A DNA stretch of 64,000 nucleotides from Nannocystis sp. Lineage in GTDB: Bacteria > Myxococcota_A > Polyangia > Nannocystales > Nannocystaceae. A model generated the notes under the pieces. The model was not told where the DNA came from. It saw only the letters and a program-made list of their open reading frames with translations, and ran no database searches. The position numbers and the translations under genes were made by a program. The DNA is taken from contig NZ_JADJNN010000012.1 in NCBI RefSeq assembly GCF_016714285.1, positions 226,062-290,061 of the forward strand, read 5' to 3'. Shown one piece after another: positions 1 through 9,741 of this stretch (position 1 is its first letter; the number at the start of each line of letters is the position of its first letter).

Positions 1-1214
1 TTGAGGCGCTCGAAGTCCGGGCTCCGGTACTCGCGCCACTCGGTGACGAGGAGCAGGGCGTGCGCGCCCTCGGCGGCCTCGTAGGGGTCGTCGACGAGGG
101 TGCAGGACGGGGCGACGCTGTCGCCGAGGGCGGCGAGGAAGTTCGGGCCGGCCTCGGGGTCGTGCATCTTGATCTTCGCGCCGTCGGCGACCAGGGTGCG
201 GATGATCTTGAGGGCGGGCGCCTCGCGGATGTCGTCGGTGTTGGGCTTGAAGGCCAGGCCCCACACGCCGAAGGTCTTGCCGGCGATGTCGTTGTCGAAG
301 TGCTTGCGCAGCTTGCGGACCAGCACGAGCTTCTGCGCCTCGTTGATGCGCTCGGCGCTGGCGACGATCTCGAGGGTGTGGCCGTACTCGCGGGCGGTCG
401 TGAGGATCGCGCGGATGTCCTTGGGGAAGCAGGAGCCGCCGTAGCCGACGCCGGGGAACAGGAACTTGGGGCCGATCCGCGGGTCGCTGCCCATGCCGCG
501 GCGCACCATCTCGATGTCCGCGCCGACGCTGTCGGCGAGGTTGGCCATGTCGTTCATGAAGGAGATGCGGGTCGCCAGGTAGGCGTTGCAGGCGTACTTG
601 GTGAGCTCGGCCGAGCGCGCGTCCATGAAGATCATGCGATCGTTGGTGCGACAGAACGGCTGGTAGAGCCGGTGCAGGGTCTGCCGCGCGGCGTCGTCGC
701 TGGTGCCGATGATGATGCGGTCCGGGTGCATGAAGTCGTCGACCGCGGCGCCCTCCTTGAGGAACTCGGGGTTGGAGACGACGACGAAGGGCTGCTTGGT
801 CTGCTCGCTGAGGATCCGGGTGATGCGCTCCGCGGTGCCGACCGGCACGGTGCTCTTGTCGACGATGATCGCCGGACGCTCGAGGTGCCGGCCGACCTCG
901 GCCGCGGCCTGGAACAGGAAGGAGAGGTCGGCGGCGCCGTCGGAGCCGAGCGTGGGGGTGCCCACCGCCATGAAGATGATGTCGCCGTGGCGGGCGGCCT
1001 CGGCGTTGCTGGTGGTGAAGCGCAGGCGCCCGGCGGCGACGTTGTGCTCGACCAGCGGCTGCAAGCCGGGTTCAAAAATGGGCAGCTTGCCGGCCCGGAT
1101 CGACTCGATCTTGCCGGCGTCGATGTCCGCACAGAGCACGTCGTTGCCGAAGTCGGCGAACACGGCGGCCGCAACGAGGCCGACGTAACCGGTACCGATG
1201 ACGCTGATCTTCAT
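1..1214 (-). CDS. ugd: UDP-glucose 6-dehydrogenase, C-terminus cut by window edge
   Basis: Oxidises UDP-glucose to UDP-glucuronate with NAD+ in the cytoplasm, supplying precursors for surface polysaccharide. The minus-strand reading begins MKISVIGTGYVGLV, a Rossmann nucleotide-binding motif, which fixes the ATG at 1214. The catalytic cysteine lies in GVGYGGSCFPKD at about residue 262, and the C-terminal domain shows VWGLAFKPNTDD at about residue 316. About 404 residues are present, so only the last part of a typical 430-450 residue enzyme is missing. It is divergent from the membrane-protein gene that starts 80 bp away. UDP-mannuronate or GDP-mannose dehydrogenase share this fold, but the motif spacing fits UDP-glucose dehydrogenase best. 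Confidence 0.9.
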   Translation of the reverse strand, partial: MKISVIGTGYVGLVAAAVFADFGNDVLCADIDAGKIESIRAGKLPIFEPGLQPLVEHNVAAGRLRFTTSNAEAARHGDIIFMAVGTPTLGSDGAADLSFLFQAAAEVGRHLERPAIIVDKSTVPVGTAERITRILSEQTKQPFVVVSNPEFLKEGAAVDDFMHPDRIIIGTSDDAARQTLHRLYQPFCRTNDRMIFMDARSAELTKYACNAYLATRISFMNDMANLADSVGADIEMVRRGMGSDPRIGPKFLFPGVGYGGSCFPKDIRAILTTAREYGHTLEIVASAERINEAQKLVLVRKLRKHFDNDIAGKTFGVWGLAFKPNTDDIREAPALKIIRTLVADGAKIKMHDPEAGPNFLAALGDSVAPSCTLVDDPYEAAEGAHALLLVTEWREYRSPDFERL

Positions 1215-1294
1215 AAGGCGGCGAGGATACTGCATCGCAGTCGGGTCTGCTACGATGCCGGCCGCGGTTCGCGGGGCTTTTCTCGCCCGCAGAG

Positions 1295-3261
1295 GTGCGT
1301 GTGGATCGACCACCAGGCGATGCAGACAACCCGGCACGGGCCGCGGAGGAGCCGACGATCGCCGAGTCGCGGCTCACCCGTGTGGCGATGCTGCTGCCGG
1401 TGATCGGCGCCCCGGCGGGGCTGCTGTTCGCGATCCTCGCCAGCCTGATGATCTCCGGCTGGCACGTGCAGCACTCGGCGATCGTCCAGGTCGACACGCA
1501 GTGGCGGGCCGGCGAGCAGCTCGCGCTGCGCGTGCATGTGCAAGACGGCGAGGGCGCGGGGATGCCCGACGCCGCGGTGACCGCGACGCTGCGCCGCGGC
1601 GAGCAGTCGGCCCCGCTGGCCGAGGCGACGGACGCGACGGGTGGGGGCTCGACCCAGGCCACGCTGCGGGTGCCGGACTGGGACGCGGGCCCGGCCGAGC
1701 TCGTGCTCGACATCGCCGGCGGCGGCCAGCGCTTCCGCGAGACGGTGCCGGTGACGCTCGCGTCGGTCCGGGAGGCCCGCCGCGGCACCGTCACGATCTC
1801 CACCTCGGTGAAGAACTGGTCCGACGACACGGAGCCGCAGCCGGAGCGCCTGCGCATCGCCCTGCGTCCGCTCGGTCGCATCGCCGCTGGCTTCGACAAC
1901 ACGCTGCTGGTCCGCGTCACGGACCTCGAGGGCGCGCCGCACGTCGGCCCGATCGAGGTGCTGCTGCTCGACGGCGAGTTCGGGCACAAGCCCGACGGCG
2001 CGACCACGGGCCCGCGGGTGATCGCCGGCGGACACACCGATGCGCAGGGCCTGCTGCGCTTCGACGGGCCGCTGAGCACCGATGTCGTGCGCTTCGAGGT
2101 CCGCGTGCTGGCGCCGCCGGTGATCGTCGGGCCGGTCACCGGCGGGTGCTCGAAGTGCGCGGCCGCAGCTGCGGCTGCGGCCGCGACGGGTGTGGCACCC
2201 GCGTTGATCGTGACGAACGCGGCAGGCACCGTGGCCCCGGGCACGACGGCGGGCACGACGGCAGGCACGACAGCGGGCACGACGGCGGCGGGCACGACGG
2301 CAGGCACGACAGCGGGCACGACGGCGCCGGGCACGACGGCGGGCACGACGGGCACGCGGCGGGCACGACGGCGCCGGGCAGCGTTGCGCCGGGCAGCATG
2401 GCGGTGGCTGAGCCGCTCGGTACGCGGAAGTTTCGTCTCGTCAGCTTCGCGGGCGCGGTGCGGGTCAGCGCGGAGCCGCTGGCCGTGCGCGCCGGCGCCT
2501 CGCTGCAGATCAACGCGCGCGCGCTGCGGGCCAAGAAGCCGGTGTTCGTCGACTTGCACGGCCCGGACGGCGCGTGGGTCGACACGCTGGCGCCGGTCAC
2601 GGGCCCCGAGCCGCCGCGCGAGTGGTCGACCGCCGGGCTGGCGCCGGGCTTCCTGCAGATCGAGGCCTACCAGTTCACGACTTCGCCGGGGGAGTCGGCG
2701 GCGCTGGTGCGGGTGCAGATCACCGAGGGCGAGCCCGACACCGACGCGGCCCTCACCCCGCTGTTCGAGCAGCAGCGGGCGCTGATGTCGGTGGGTCGGG
2801 TGGAGAAGGGCTTCGACCGCGAGTTGGAGCGCAAGTATCTCGACGCGATCGAGCGGACCGTGATCCCCTCGCTCGAGGTGCCGATGGCCCGCGCCTGGTT
2901 GCTCGGCACTTTGCCGGTCGAGGTGCTCGGGCCGCCGCTGGCGCTCAGCAGCTTGCCGCGCGAGCAGGCCGATCTGGCGGCCCGCAAGCAGCGCTGGGCC
3001 AGCGGCCTGCGCTGGTTCCTGCTCGGGGGCGGCGGGGTGTTCTTGCTGGCGACCCTGCTGCTGATCGTCCTCAGCCACCGGCGGGCGGCGGCGCGGCTCA
3101 CCCGTGAGATCCACGGACAGGCGGCGGCGGCGGAGATCGCCCGCGAGATCGGGCAGGCGCAGCGGGCCGTGCTGCTGCGGGCGGTCGCTCTGGTGGTCAC
3201 GATGGCGCTCGGGCTGGTCCTGATGGTCGTCGTGCTCGACAAGCTGCTGTGGAACGCGTGA
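1295..3261 (+). CDS. Membrane-anchored protein of unknown function, interrupted by a frameshift in a repeat
   Basis: No family recognised. The first part (1295-2356) has a hydrophobic segment VAMLLPVIGAPAGLLFAILA near residue 30, then a predicted extracytoplasmic beta-rich region with Ig-like or carboxypeptidase-regulatory-like strands, then an AGTT tetrapeptide repeat. After about position 2356 the sensible frame moves by one base. It continues as a second globular region and ends with two hydrophobic segments near the C-terminus (FLLGGGGVFLLATLLLIVL and VALVVTMALGLVLMVVVL). Joined, the product is about 655 residues. One base missing from the 12-bp repeat explains the break: ACGCGGCGG is seen where the repeat predicts ACGACGGCGG. 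Start is GTG at 1295, or GTG at 1301. Real contingency frameshift and sequencing error cannot be separated here. Confidence 0.55.
2240..2384 (+). repeat. 12-bp direct repeat array coding Gly-Thr-Thr-Ala
   Basis: About nine to ten copies of GGCACGACGGCG, with variants GGCACGACAGCG and inserted CCG or GCG codons. In the upstream frame it codes a Gly-Thr-Thr-Ala linker. The array contains the frameshift that splits the host gene. Confidence 0.85.
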
Positions 3262-3307
3262 GCGCGGCAAAGTGGGAGCGGCCCGGGGCCTCGAGGTATG
3301 TAGCGGC

Positions 3308-4297
3308 GTGACGCGAACTCCGAGGGCGATGATCATGGCCGCCGGCTTCGGCACGCGGCTCGGCGAGCTGAGCGAGCTGCGACCCAAGCCGATGCTGCCG
3401 GTCTGCGGCGCGCCGCTGGTCCGCTGGGCGGCGCTGTGGCTGCGCGCGCAGGGGATCCGCGAGATCGTGATCAACCTGCACCACCGCGGCGAGCAGATCG
3501 AGGCCGAGCTCGGCGACGGCAGCGAGCTCGGCCTGGCGATCGCCTACTCGCGCGAGGACGGCGAGATCCTCGGCACGGGCGGCGGCCTGCGCCAGGCCAG
3601 GCCGCTGCTCGACGACGGCCACGGCACCCCGATCGTGGCGATGAACGGCAAGATCATCCTCGACCAGGCGCTCGCGCCGGTGCTCGCGCTGCACCACGCG
3701 CTCGCGGCCGAGGCGACCATGCTGCTGCGCCCCGACCCCGAGGCCGAGCGCTGGGGCAGCCTGCGCGTCGACCCCGAGGGCCGCGTGACGCACCTGCTCG
3801 GAAAGTCAGGTCCCAAAGACCAGGTCGGCGGCGCGGCGCTGATGTTCACCGGCGTGCAGGTGCTGGCGCCGCGCTTCCTCGATCGCATCCCGGCGAGCGG
3901 TCAGCAGTGCATCGTGCGCACGGCGTACAGCCAGCTGCACGCCGAGGGCGGCGCCTTCGCCGGCTTCGTCACCGACGACTACTGGTGGGAGCACTCGACC
4001 CGCGAGCGCTACCTGCAGGGCGTCGCCAACGTGATCGAGGGCCGGGCCCGCGTCGCCCACGCCCCGGGCCCGGTGCGCGGCGTCGGTGCGAGCGCGCAGA
4101 TCGACGCGACGGCGCGGGTCGACCCGATGACGTGGATCGGCCCGGGCGTGCGCGTGGGCGCGGGCGCCGAGATCGGTCCCCGCGTCCAGCTCGGCGCCGG
4201 TGTCGTCGTCGACCCCGGCGTCCGCCTACGCGACGCGATCGTGTGGGACGACGCGCACGTCACCCGCGACCTCGAGCACGAGGTGCTGGCCCGCTGA
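3308..4297 (+). CDS. NDP-sugar nucleotidyltransferase with C-terminal left-handed beta-helix
   Basis: Transfers a nucleotidyl group to a sugar 1-phosphate to make an activated NDP-sugar, probably mannose-1-phosphate guanylyltransferase-like or glucose-1-phosphate nucleotidyltransferase-like. The N-terminal motif MIMAAGFGTRLGEL and KPMLPVCGAP are the nucleotide-binding signature. The C-terminal 70 residues show hexapeptide repeats (IGPGVRVGAGAEIGP) typical of a left-handed beta-helix. GTG at 3308 is used as start; ATG at 3329 is also possible because the signature begins there. Length about 329 residues fits the family. It sits near ugd, consistent with polysaccharide precursor supply, but it is not in an operon with it. 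The exact sugar cannot be told from sequence. Confidence 0.85.
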   Translation: MTRTPRAMIMAAGFGTRLGELSELRPKPMLPVCGAPLVRWAALWLRAQGIREIVINLHHRGEQIEAELGDGSELGLAIAYSREDGEILGTGGGLRQARPLLDDGHGTPIVAMNGKIILDQALAPVLALHHALAAEATMLLRPDPEAERWGSLRVDPEGRVTHLLGKSGPKDQVGGAALMFTGVQVLAPRFLDRIPASGQQCIVRTAYSQLHAEGGAFAGFVTDDYWWEHSTRERYLQGVANVIEGRARVAHAPGPVRGVGASAQIDATARVDPMTWIGPGVRVGAGAEIGPRVQLGAGVVVDPGVRLRDAIVWDDAHVTRDLEHEVLAR

Positions 4298-4401
4298 TCA
4301 CTTGCTGGCTGATTGGACATGTCCGTCACGACATGTCCGCCCAGCCATGTTGCTCAGGTCGGGCCTGTCACAGGCGCGACCCATGGCCGAGGATCACGAG
4401 A

Positions 4402-4434
4402 CCGGACCAAAGGTCCGGATCGCGCCGCAGGCGC
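4402..4434. terminator. Hairpin pair between convergent genes
   Basis: CCGGACC-AAA-GGTCCGG (4402-4418) is a perfect 7-bp stem with a 3-nt loop, followed at once by GCGCC-GCA-GGCGC. It lies between two convergent genes and could end transcription in both directions. There is no T-tract, so a classic intrinsic terminator is not proven. Confidence 0.4.
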
Positions 4435-4462
4435 GACCCAGGCCCCGGATGGGGCCGTGAAG

Positions 4463-6493
4463 CTAATTCTGGCGCTCGCGGGGCGGGGGCAGGCCGTCGA
4501 GGATGCGCTTGAACTCCGGGTGGTCCGGGATCATCTGCAGGGCCGCGGTGCAGACCTGGCGGGCCTCGTCGAAGAGGTTCGCGTCGCGCATGCAGGAGGC
4601 GAGGGCGATCACCGGCTCGACGTCGCGCGGGTTGATGGCGACCACGGCGCGCAGGTGATCGACGGCCTCGCGCGGGCGGCCGAGCTTGCGCAGGATGATG
4701 GCGAGCAGGCTGCGGACCTCGGCGTCGTTCGGGCGCAGGCGGACGGCGTCCATCAGGTGGGCGAGGGCCGCGGTGTCGCCGTCGCTGCCGCGGACGGCGA
4801 GCGCGAGCAGCAGGTGCGGCTGCCAGTAGCGGGGGTCGCGGGCGATGAGCTCGCGCAGGAACTTGGCGGCGTTCTGCTTGCCCTTCGGGTCGTCGCCGCG
4901 GACGGCGTCGATGACGGCGTCGTAGCGGTCCTCGAAGTCCTCGATGTCGAGCGCGAGCATCGAGCGGCGGGCGAAGGCGTCGTCGTCGAGGCTGCGGCGG
5001 GGCAGGGCGAGGATCTTCTCGAGGTAGGGGCGAGCGGCGAGCGGGTTGTCGCCGTCGAGGTACATGCTGGCGCCGTAGCGCAGGACGGTGGCGTTCTGCG
5101 GGTGCTTCTCGGCGGCGCGCAGGAGCATGCGGGTGGCCGACTCGAGCTTCTCCTCCTCGTGCAGGTCGAGCAGCATGTCGAGCGAGCTCTTGGCCAGCGA
5201 GGGCTGCTCGATCGCGTGGGCGAGCAGGGCCAGCGCCTCCTCCTTGTCCTCGCGGATCTTGCTGGCCTCGGTCTCGGCGGTGTCCCACAGGACGTTGGCG
5301 AGGTCGCCGTAGGCGCTGGGGACCTGGCCCTCCTCGACGGCGCGGCGCAGGAAGGGCTCGGCCTGGTCGAACTGGTCGTTCTCGATCAGCAGGCTGCCGA
5401 GCTGGGCGAACACCACCGGGCCCTCGTTGCCGTTCTCGACCACGAACTGGGCGACCTTGAAGGCGTTCTCGAGGTCGCCGGCGCTGCGCAGGGTGTCGAT
5501 GAAGGTGGCCGCGACGGCCGGGTTCTGCGGGTTCAGGTTGAGCGCCTGCTGGAAGGCCTGGACGGCGCTGCCGACGTCGCCGACGCGGCGCAGCGCGAGC
5601 GCGAGGTGGTGCCACGCGCCCTGGTCGCCCTTGCGGCGCTGGGCGGCGATGTTGAGGGCCTGGATCGAGAGGGGGATCGCGCCCTGGTCCGGCTGGCCGC
5701 CGATCAGGATGTCGACCATCGCGTGCAGGGCCTGCATCGCGGCGTCCATCTCGGGCGCGCGGGCCAGGGCGTCCATCAGCGGCGAGAGCAGCTGCTCGGA
5801 GGTGGTCGGCACGCAGCGGCCCTGCAGCGCGCTGAGGTTGCCGAGGCCGACGAGGAAGGAGACGAGGGCCTGGATGTTCTCGCTGCCGAAGGCCTCCTGC
5901 CAGGTCTTGCTGGTGGCGGCGAGGCCGAGGCGGTTGGCGATGCCCTGCTGCAGCTCGAACAGCTTGGCGGGCAGCTCCTCGGGGGTGCCGGCGAAGGCCC
6001 ACTGCTCGAGGGTGGTGAGCGAGGCGCCCTCGCCGGAGCCGTTGAGCTCGACCATGCGGGCGCTGACCTGCAGCTGATCCTCTTGCACGTGCATGTCGGT
6101 GACGAGGCCGCGGCGGGCGTTGGCGAAGCGCTGGATGCCCTCGAGCGCGCGCTGGTCGGTCCACGGCTCGCGGAAGATCATCAGCGCGGGGATCTTGCGG
6201 CCCTGCTGCTCGTGCAGGGCGGTGAACACTGGCGCGGCCGCCTTGCCGCCGGCCTCGGCAAGTTCCTGGGCCCACCAGCGCTGGATGCCCATCGCCAGGG
6301 GGGCGCCCTTGCCCTCGTTGGTGCAGGCGATCGGGAGGCAGACGAAGTCGATCGCCTGGGCCGCTTGCTGCAGCTCCGCGGGCGAACCCTCTTCTTCTTC
6401 ACCCTCGCCTTCGCCGCTCTCGTCGATCATGAGCTCGCCGTCGTCGAGGGCTTCGGCGTTGTCAAAGTCGGGGTTCGTCTCGTCAGCGGACAT
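4463..6493 (-). CDS. Large TPR-repeat protein of unknown function
   Basis: About 676 residues, cytoplasmic (no signal peptide). The start is ATG at 6493 (MSADETNPDF). An acidic N-terminal tail rich in Glu/Asp (residues about 5-40) is followed by a globular region with IDFVCLPIACTNEGKGAP. From about residue 250 to the end there are tetratricopeptide-type helical pairs, for example AWHHLALALRRVGDVGSAVQ, LAIILRKLGRPREAVDHLRA and ALNLNPQNP. TPR solenoids bind other proteins, so a scaffold or regulatory role is likely, but no partner can be named. The gene is convergent with the nucleotidyltransferase and divergent from the lipoprotein at 6571. Confidence 0.8.
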   Translation of the reverse strand: MSADETNPDFDNAEALDDGELMIDESGEGEGEEEEGSPAELQQAAQAIDFVCLPIACTNEGKGAPLAMGIQRWWAQELAEAGGKAAAPVFTALHEQQGRKIPALMIFREPWTDQRALEGIQRFANARRGLVTDMHVQEDQLQVSARMVELNGSGEGASLTTLEQWAFAGTPEELPAKLFELQQGIANRLGLAATSKTWQEAFGSENIQALVSFLVGLGNLSALQGRCVPTTSEQLLSPLMDALARAPEMDAAMQALHAMVDILIGGQPDQGAIPLSIQALNIAAQRRKGDQGAWHHLALALRRVGDVGSAVQAFQQALNLNPQNPAVAATFIDTLRSAGDLENAFKVAQFVVENGNEGPVVFAQLGSLLIENDQFDQAEPFLRRAVEEGQVPSAYGDLANVLWDTAETEASKIREDKEEALALLAHAIEQPSLAKSSLDMLLDLHEEEKLESATRMLLRAAEKHPQNATVLRYGASMYLDGDNPLAARPYLEKILALPRRSLDDDAFARRSMLALDIEDFEDRYDAVIDAVRGDDPKGKQNAAKFLRELIARDPRYWQPHLLLALAVRGSDGDTAALAHLMDAVRLRPNDAEVRSLLAIILRKLGRPREAVDHLRAVVAINPRDVEPVIALASCMRDANLFDEARQVCTAALQMIPDHPEFKRILDGLPPPRERQN

Positions 6494-6570
6494 AGGCGCG
6501 AAGCCTGCCAAAGCCGGCACGAACGCGCAACCGCGGATCTGGTACGTTGGCCGCCGTGCCGCCCCGAATC

Positions 6571-8190
6571 ATGGCGACCGCGGGAGCCAAGTCACGCCCA
6601 CGGAATTGGGCCGCGCGGGCCGTGGGGACGCTGTGCTTGCTGCACCTGCCGCAGCTGCTGTCATTGGGCTGTACGCCCTCGGTCGCGGCGCGGGCGGTGT
6701 GGATCGGCAGTGCGCACGACGTCGACGGCGGTCGCACGCTGTTCGCGTACTCGGCCGGATCGTTCACCAGCAGCCACATCGCTCCGCTCGCGGGCGAGGC
6801 CGACGCCGAGGTCGGCGAGTTGCCGCTGCTCCTCGAGCTCGAGCCGCGTGGCCGCGGTGTGCTCGTGCGGGCGGTCGACAGCGGGTGGTTGCACGAGATC
6901 GGGACCGGCTCGACGCTGCGCGCGGGCTACGTCGACCTGGCGCATGAGCGGGTGCTGCCGCTGGCGCTGCCGTCGGGGCGCGACGCGGCCAGCTTCCTCG
7001 CCGCGGGCGACGGGCTGTGGTGGTTCGAGGACTGCCCGCGGGCGCTGGCCGTGCTGCCGCTGGCGCCGGAGCTGGTGCTCGCGCGCGAGGGCGAGGCCGG
7101 CACGGTGGCGCCGCTGCGGCACCTGCTGGACGCGAGCGCGGGCAAGCCGGCGGCGCGCGCGTGCAACCCCGGGGCGATCGACCACGCGGTGGTCTCGGCC
7201 GCCGATGCGCCGCGCCTGTTCCTGATCGCGGCGCGCGGGACGAGCCCCGACCTGCGGGCCGAGCAGGAGGCGACGATCGAGCTGTGGCAGGTGCCACGCG
7301 GCGACGGTGCGGCCCAGCTGCAGCGCGTCGTGCAGGGCAGCTTGCCGGCGGGGCATGTGCCGGTGCGCCTGCCGGGCCTGCAGTGCAGTGGGGGTCCGGC
7401 GTGTCCGATCGCGGCGGTCGACCCCGACGGGATGGGGCTGACCTTGTCGGTGTACGGCGCGGGCTGCCGGCTGCTGCGCTTCGACGCGGCCAGCGGCGCG
7501 GCCAGCTGCGCGGTCGCTGACGACGCGCCGGCCGAGCTCGCGGCGGCGCGGATGGTCGCGGCGATCTCGAGCGATCACTACGTGTTTCACGACGGGCTCA
7601 CGCTGCTGCTCCACGACTGGCGCACGGGCAAACGGGTGCTCCGCACGTTGCCGGGCGACCCGGACGACGCCTTCGTGCGCGTCACCCAGGACGGGCGCGC
7701 CGTGGTGCTCGGCTCGAGCCGGGGGCCAGTGCTGCGGGGCGACGCGCAGGGCCTCGACATCCTGAACCTCGAGCAGGGCCTGTGTCCGAACCCGCAGCCG
7801 CCGGTGCTGAGCCCGTCGGGGGCCTTCGTCGCGTGGACCTGTACGATCAGCCCGCCGGAGGACGGGACGCTGGTCAACGAGGACGAGCCCAGCGCGGACG
7901 CGCTGTCGCTGGGCGACGTGATCCGGGTGTCGGGCGCGGGGCTCGAGCGCTACCAGGGCGTGCCGATGTGGGCCCTGGCGATCGACGACAGCGGCGACCT
8001 GCTGATCCACAGCCGCAAGAACCCGCGCCTCGATCACGAGACCCTGCTGCCGCCCGATCCGCCGCGCAACCTCTACGTGCTGGCCCGCGACGGCGAGCTG
8101 GCCCGGATCGACGGCCTCGAGCCCGACCCGGAGCAGAGCGTCGGCCTGGCCCAGGACAGCTACCAGTGGATCGCCGCGCAGGCGCTGTGA
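6571..8190 (+). CDS. Predicted lipoprotein, possibly a beta-propeller, unknown function
   Basis: About 539 residues from ATG 6571; a TTG at 6547 and GTG at 6556 are alternative starts. The N-terminus has basic residues, a hydrophobic stretch and the lipobox LLSLGCTP, suggesting signal peptidase II processing and outer-membrane or periplasmic anchoring. The body has repeated blades of beta-strand character with recurring aspartates and tryptophans (for example WEDC-like and LLHDWRTGKRVLRTLPGDPD), compatible with a WD40/PQQ-like propeller, but no exact family is recognised. It is divergent from the TPR gene, sharing a 77-bp upstream region, and convergent with the membrane protein at 8204. Confidence 0.65.
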   Translation: MATAGAKSRPRNWAARAVGTLCLLHLPQLLSLGCTPSVAARAVWIGSAHDVDGGRTLFAYSAGSFTSSHIAPLAGEADAEVGELPLLLELEPRGRGVLVRAVDSGWLHEIGTGSTLRAGYVDLAHERVLPLALPSGRDAASFLAAGDGLWWFEDCPRALAVLPLAPELVLAREGEAGTVAPLRHLLDASAGKPAARACNPGAIDHAVVSAADAPRLFLIAARGTSPDLRAEQEATIELWQVPRGDGAAQLQRVVQGSLPAGHVPVRLPGLQCSGGPACPIAAVDPDGMGLTLSVYGAGCRLLRFDAASGAASCAVADDAPAELAAARMVAAISSDHYVFHDGLTLLLHDWRTGKRVLRTLPGDPDDAFVRVTQDGRAVVLGSSRGPVLRGDAQGLDILNLEQGLCPNPQPPVLSPSGAFVAWTCTISPPEDGTLVNEDEPSADALSLGDVIRVSGAGLERYQGVPMWALAIDDSGDLLIHSRKNPRLDHETLLPPDPPRNLYVLARDGELARIDGLEPDPEQSVGLAQDSYQWIAAQAL

Positions 8191-8203
8191 GGGGCAGATG
8201 GCC

Positions 8204-9613
8204 TCACGGGGCGGCCGCGTTGGCGCGCGTCAGCATCGCGTCGGCGAGCGACCTGAGCATGCGCAGGTAGATGACCAGGATCGTGATCGCGGCGGCGAGC
8301 AGGCTGAAGGCGACGCCCATGAACAGCAGCAGCGCGGTGTTGCGGTGGAGGCGTAGTTCGGGGGTGAGGTCGTGGGCCGCGAGGTAGTAGGCGCCGAGGC
8401 CGAGGCCGACGATGGTGGCGAAGGCGATGAGCAGGGCGTCGCAGCGGGCCCGCGCGGCGTCGGCCTGCGCGGCGCGGGCGAGGCCGCGAAAGCTCAGCAG
8501 CAGCACGACGGTGGCGACGAGGGCGAGCAGCTGAGTGCCGCCGGTGAGACCGCCGAGGTTGAGGTCGCGCAGGGCGTTGCGGTCGCCGTCGCCGAGGACG
8601 AAGCCGGCGATCGGGAGCAGGGCGGCGCACTCGGCCGCGAGCCCGAGGGCCATGAGTTGCACGCCGAGGCCGAGGCGGGCGCGAGCGACCGGGACATCGG
8701 TGACGCGGACGAGGGCGGCGATCTGGACCAGCCCGATCAGCGGTCCGACCGCGCCGAGCAGGGCGAGGCCGCCGAGCGTGACCCGCGGCGAGAAGCCGCT
8801 GTAGCGGGCGAGAAACACGAACGCGGCGGTGCAGACGACAAGGAGCACGCGCAGGGCGGTGGCGTCGCGGTAGCGCTCGATGCCAGCGGCGGCGCGACGC
8901 CAGGCGTTCGCGGGCGGGCCGGGCTCGGCGCGGGCGGCGTGGCGGAGGAGGCCGACGACGATCGCCGCGGTGCCCGCGCCGAGGATCAGCGGCAGGGCGT
9001 CGCGGATGGTGAACGGCGGGGGCGTGCCCTGTGCGAACGCGGGGAGGTCGGTCATCCAGGCGAGCGGGTAGGCGAGGAGGGCGAGCGTGGCGACGAGCGA
9101 CCAGATCGGCACGCGAGGCCGGCGCGCGCCCTGCCCTCGCTCGCCGCGGAGGAGGGCGGCGATCAGCAGGCCGAAGCCGCCGAGGCGCAGGGCGAGGCCG
9201 CCGAGCAGAAACAGCTGCGCCGACGCCTGGCGATCGGCGGGCGCCATGTTCGGGTCGCCCCACGCGAACATCAGGGCGAACGCGGCGGCCCGCGCGGCGT
9301 CGAGGGCGAGGAGTACACCTGCCCCGAGGGACAGGTGATGGGTCAGGCGATCCGCGGTGGCCCGGCCCAGGCGGCTGGCGCCGACGAGCACGAAGCTGAC
9401 GAGCAGCAGCTCGCCGCCGAGCTCGGCGTGGGCGGCCGCGTCGAGCGCGGCGAACAGCGACTCGCGCTGGTCGTCGGGGATCTCCAGCAGCGCGAAGCCG
9501 CGGATCGCCCGCTGCCGGGCCCACAGCACGACCAGCCCGAATAGCGCCGAGCTGGCGAGGGCGAGGGCGAGGAGGCGGGCGCCGAACGGCGTGTCCTGGC
9601 GGGGGTCGGACAT
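8204..9613 (-). CDS. Polytopic membrane protein, unknown function
   Basis: 469 residues starting MSDPRQDTPF. It contains about 11-12 hydrophobic segments spread over the whole length, for example LLALALASSALFGLVVLWA at the N-terminus and ALLLFMGVAFSLLAAAITIL near the end. No transporter signature was recognised. The gene follows the kynureninase-like gene on the same strand after 93 bp that are filled by reiterated copies of that gene's 3' end. Codon use resembles neighbouring genes. A short palindrome of the interspersed type (9316-9337) lies inside the coding region, at HHLSLGAGV. Confidence 0.72.
   Translation of the reverse strand: MSDPRQDTPFGARLLALALASSALFGLVVLWARQRAIRGFALLEIPDDQRESLFAALDAAAHAELGGELLLVSFVLVGASRLGRATADRLTHHLSLGAGVLLALDAARAAAFALMFAWGDPNMAPADRQASAQLFLLGGLALRLGGFGLLIAALLRGERGQGARRPRVPIWSLVATLALLAYPLAWMTDLPAFAQGTPPPFTIRDALPLILGAGTAAIVVGLLRHAARAEPGPPANAWRRAAAGIERYRDATALRVLLVVCTAAFVFLARYSGFSPRVTLGGLALLGAVGPLIGLVQIAALVRVTDVPVARARLGLGVQLMALGLAAECAALLPIAGFVLGDGDRNALRDLNLGGLTGGTQLLALVATVVLLLSFRGLARAAQADAARARCDALLIAFATIVGLGLGAYYLAAHDLTPELRLHRNTALLLFMGVAFSLLAAAITILVIYLRMLRSLADAMLTRANAAAP
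9316..9337. repeat. Interspersed imperfect palindrome inside a coding region
   Basis: CACCTGCCCC-GA-GGGACAGGTG: 10-bp arms with one mismatch and a 2-nt centre. It is one member of the scattered TGTCC-N-GGACA family described in the findings. Confidence 0.6.
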
Positions 9614-9635
9614 CTTGGGGCTCAGGGTGCTGGGC

Positions 9636-9741
9636 TCAGGCGCGGCCGGCGAGGGCGGTGATGCGGTCCATCAGGCGCGGCCGGCGAGGGCGGTGATGCG
9701 GTCCGATCAGGCGCGGCCGGCGAGTACGGCGACGCGGTCCA
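9636..9741 (-). repeat. Three tandem copies of the 3' end of the upstream gene
   Basis: Copies at 9636-9670, 9671-9706 and 9707-9741, each 35-36 bp. The third is the genuine C-terminal coding end and stop codon of the kynureninase-like gene; the other two lie downstream and are nearly identical to each other, with a few differences from the genuine end. Confidence 0.9.

Noticed and set aside
4313..7225. Long plus-strand open frame across the TPR gene
   Set aside because: Antisense shadow of a real TPR gene; it lacks any domain and crosses two divergent genes.
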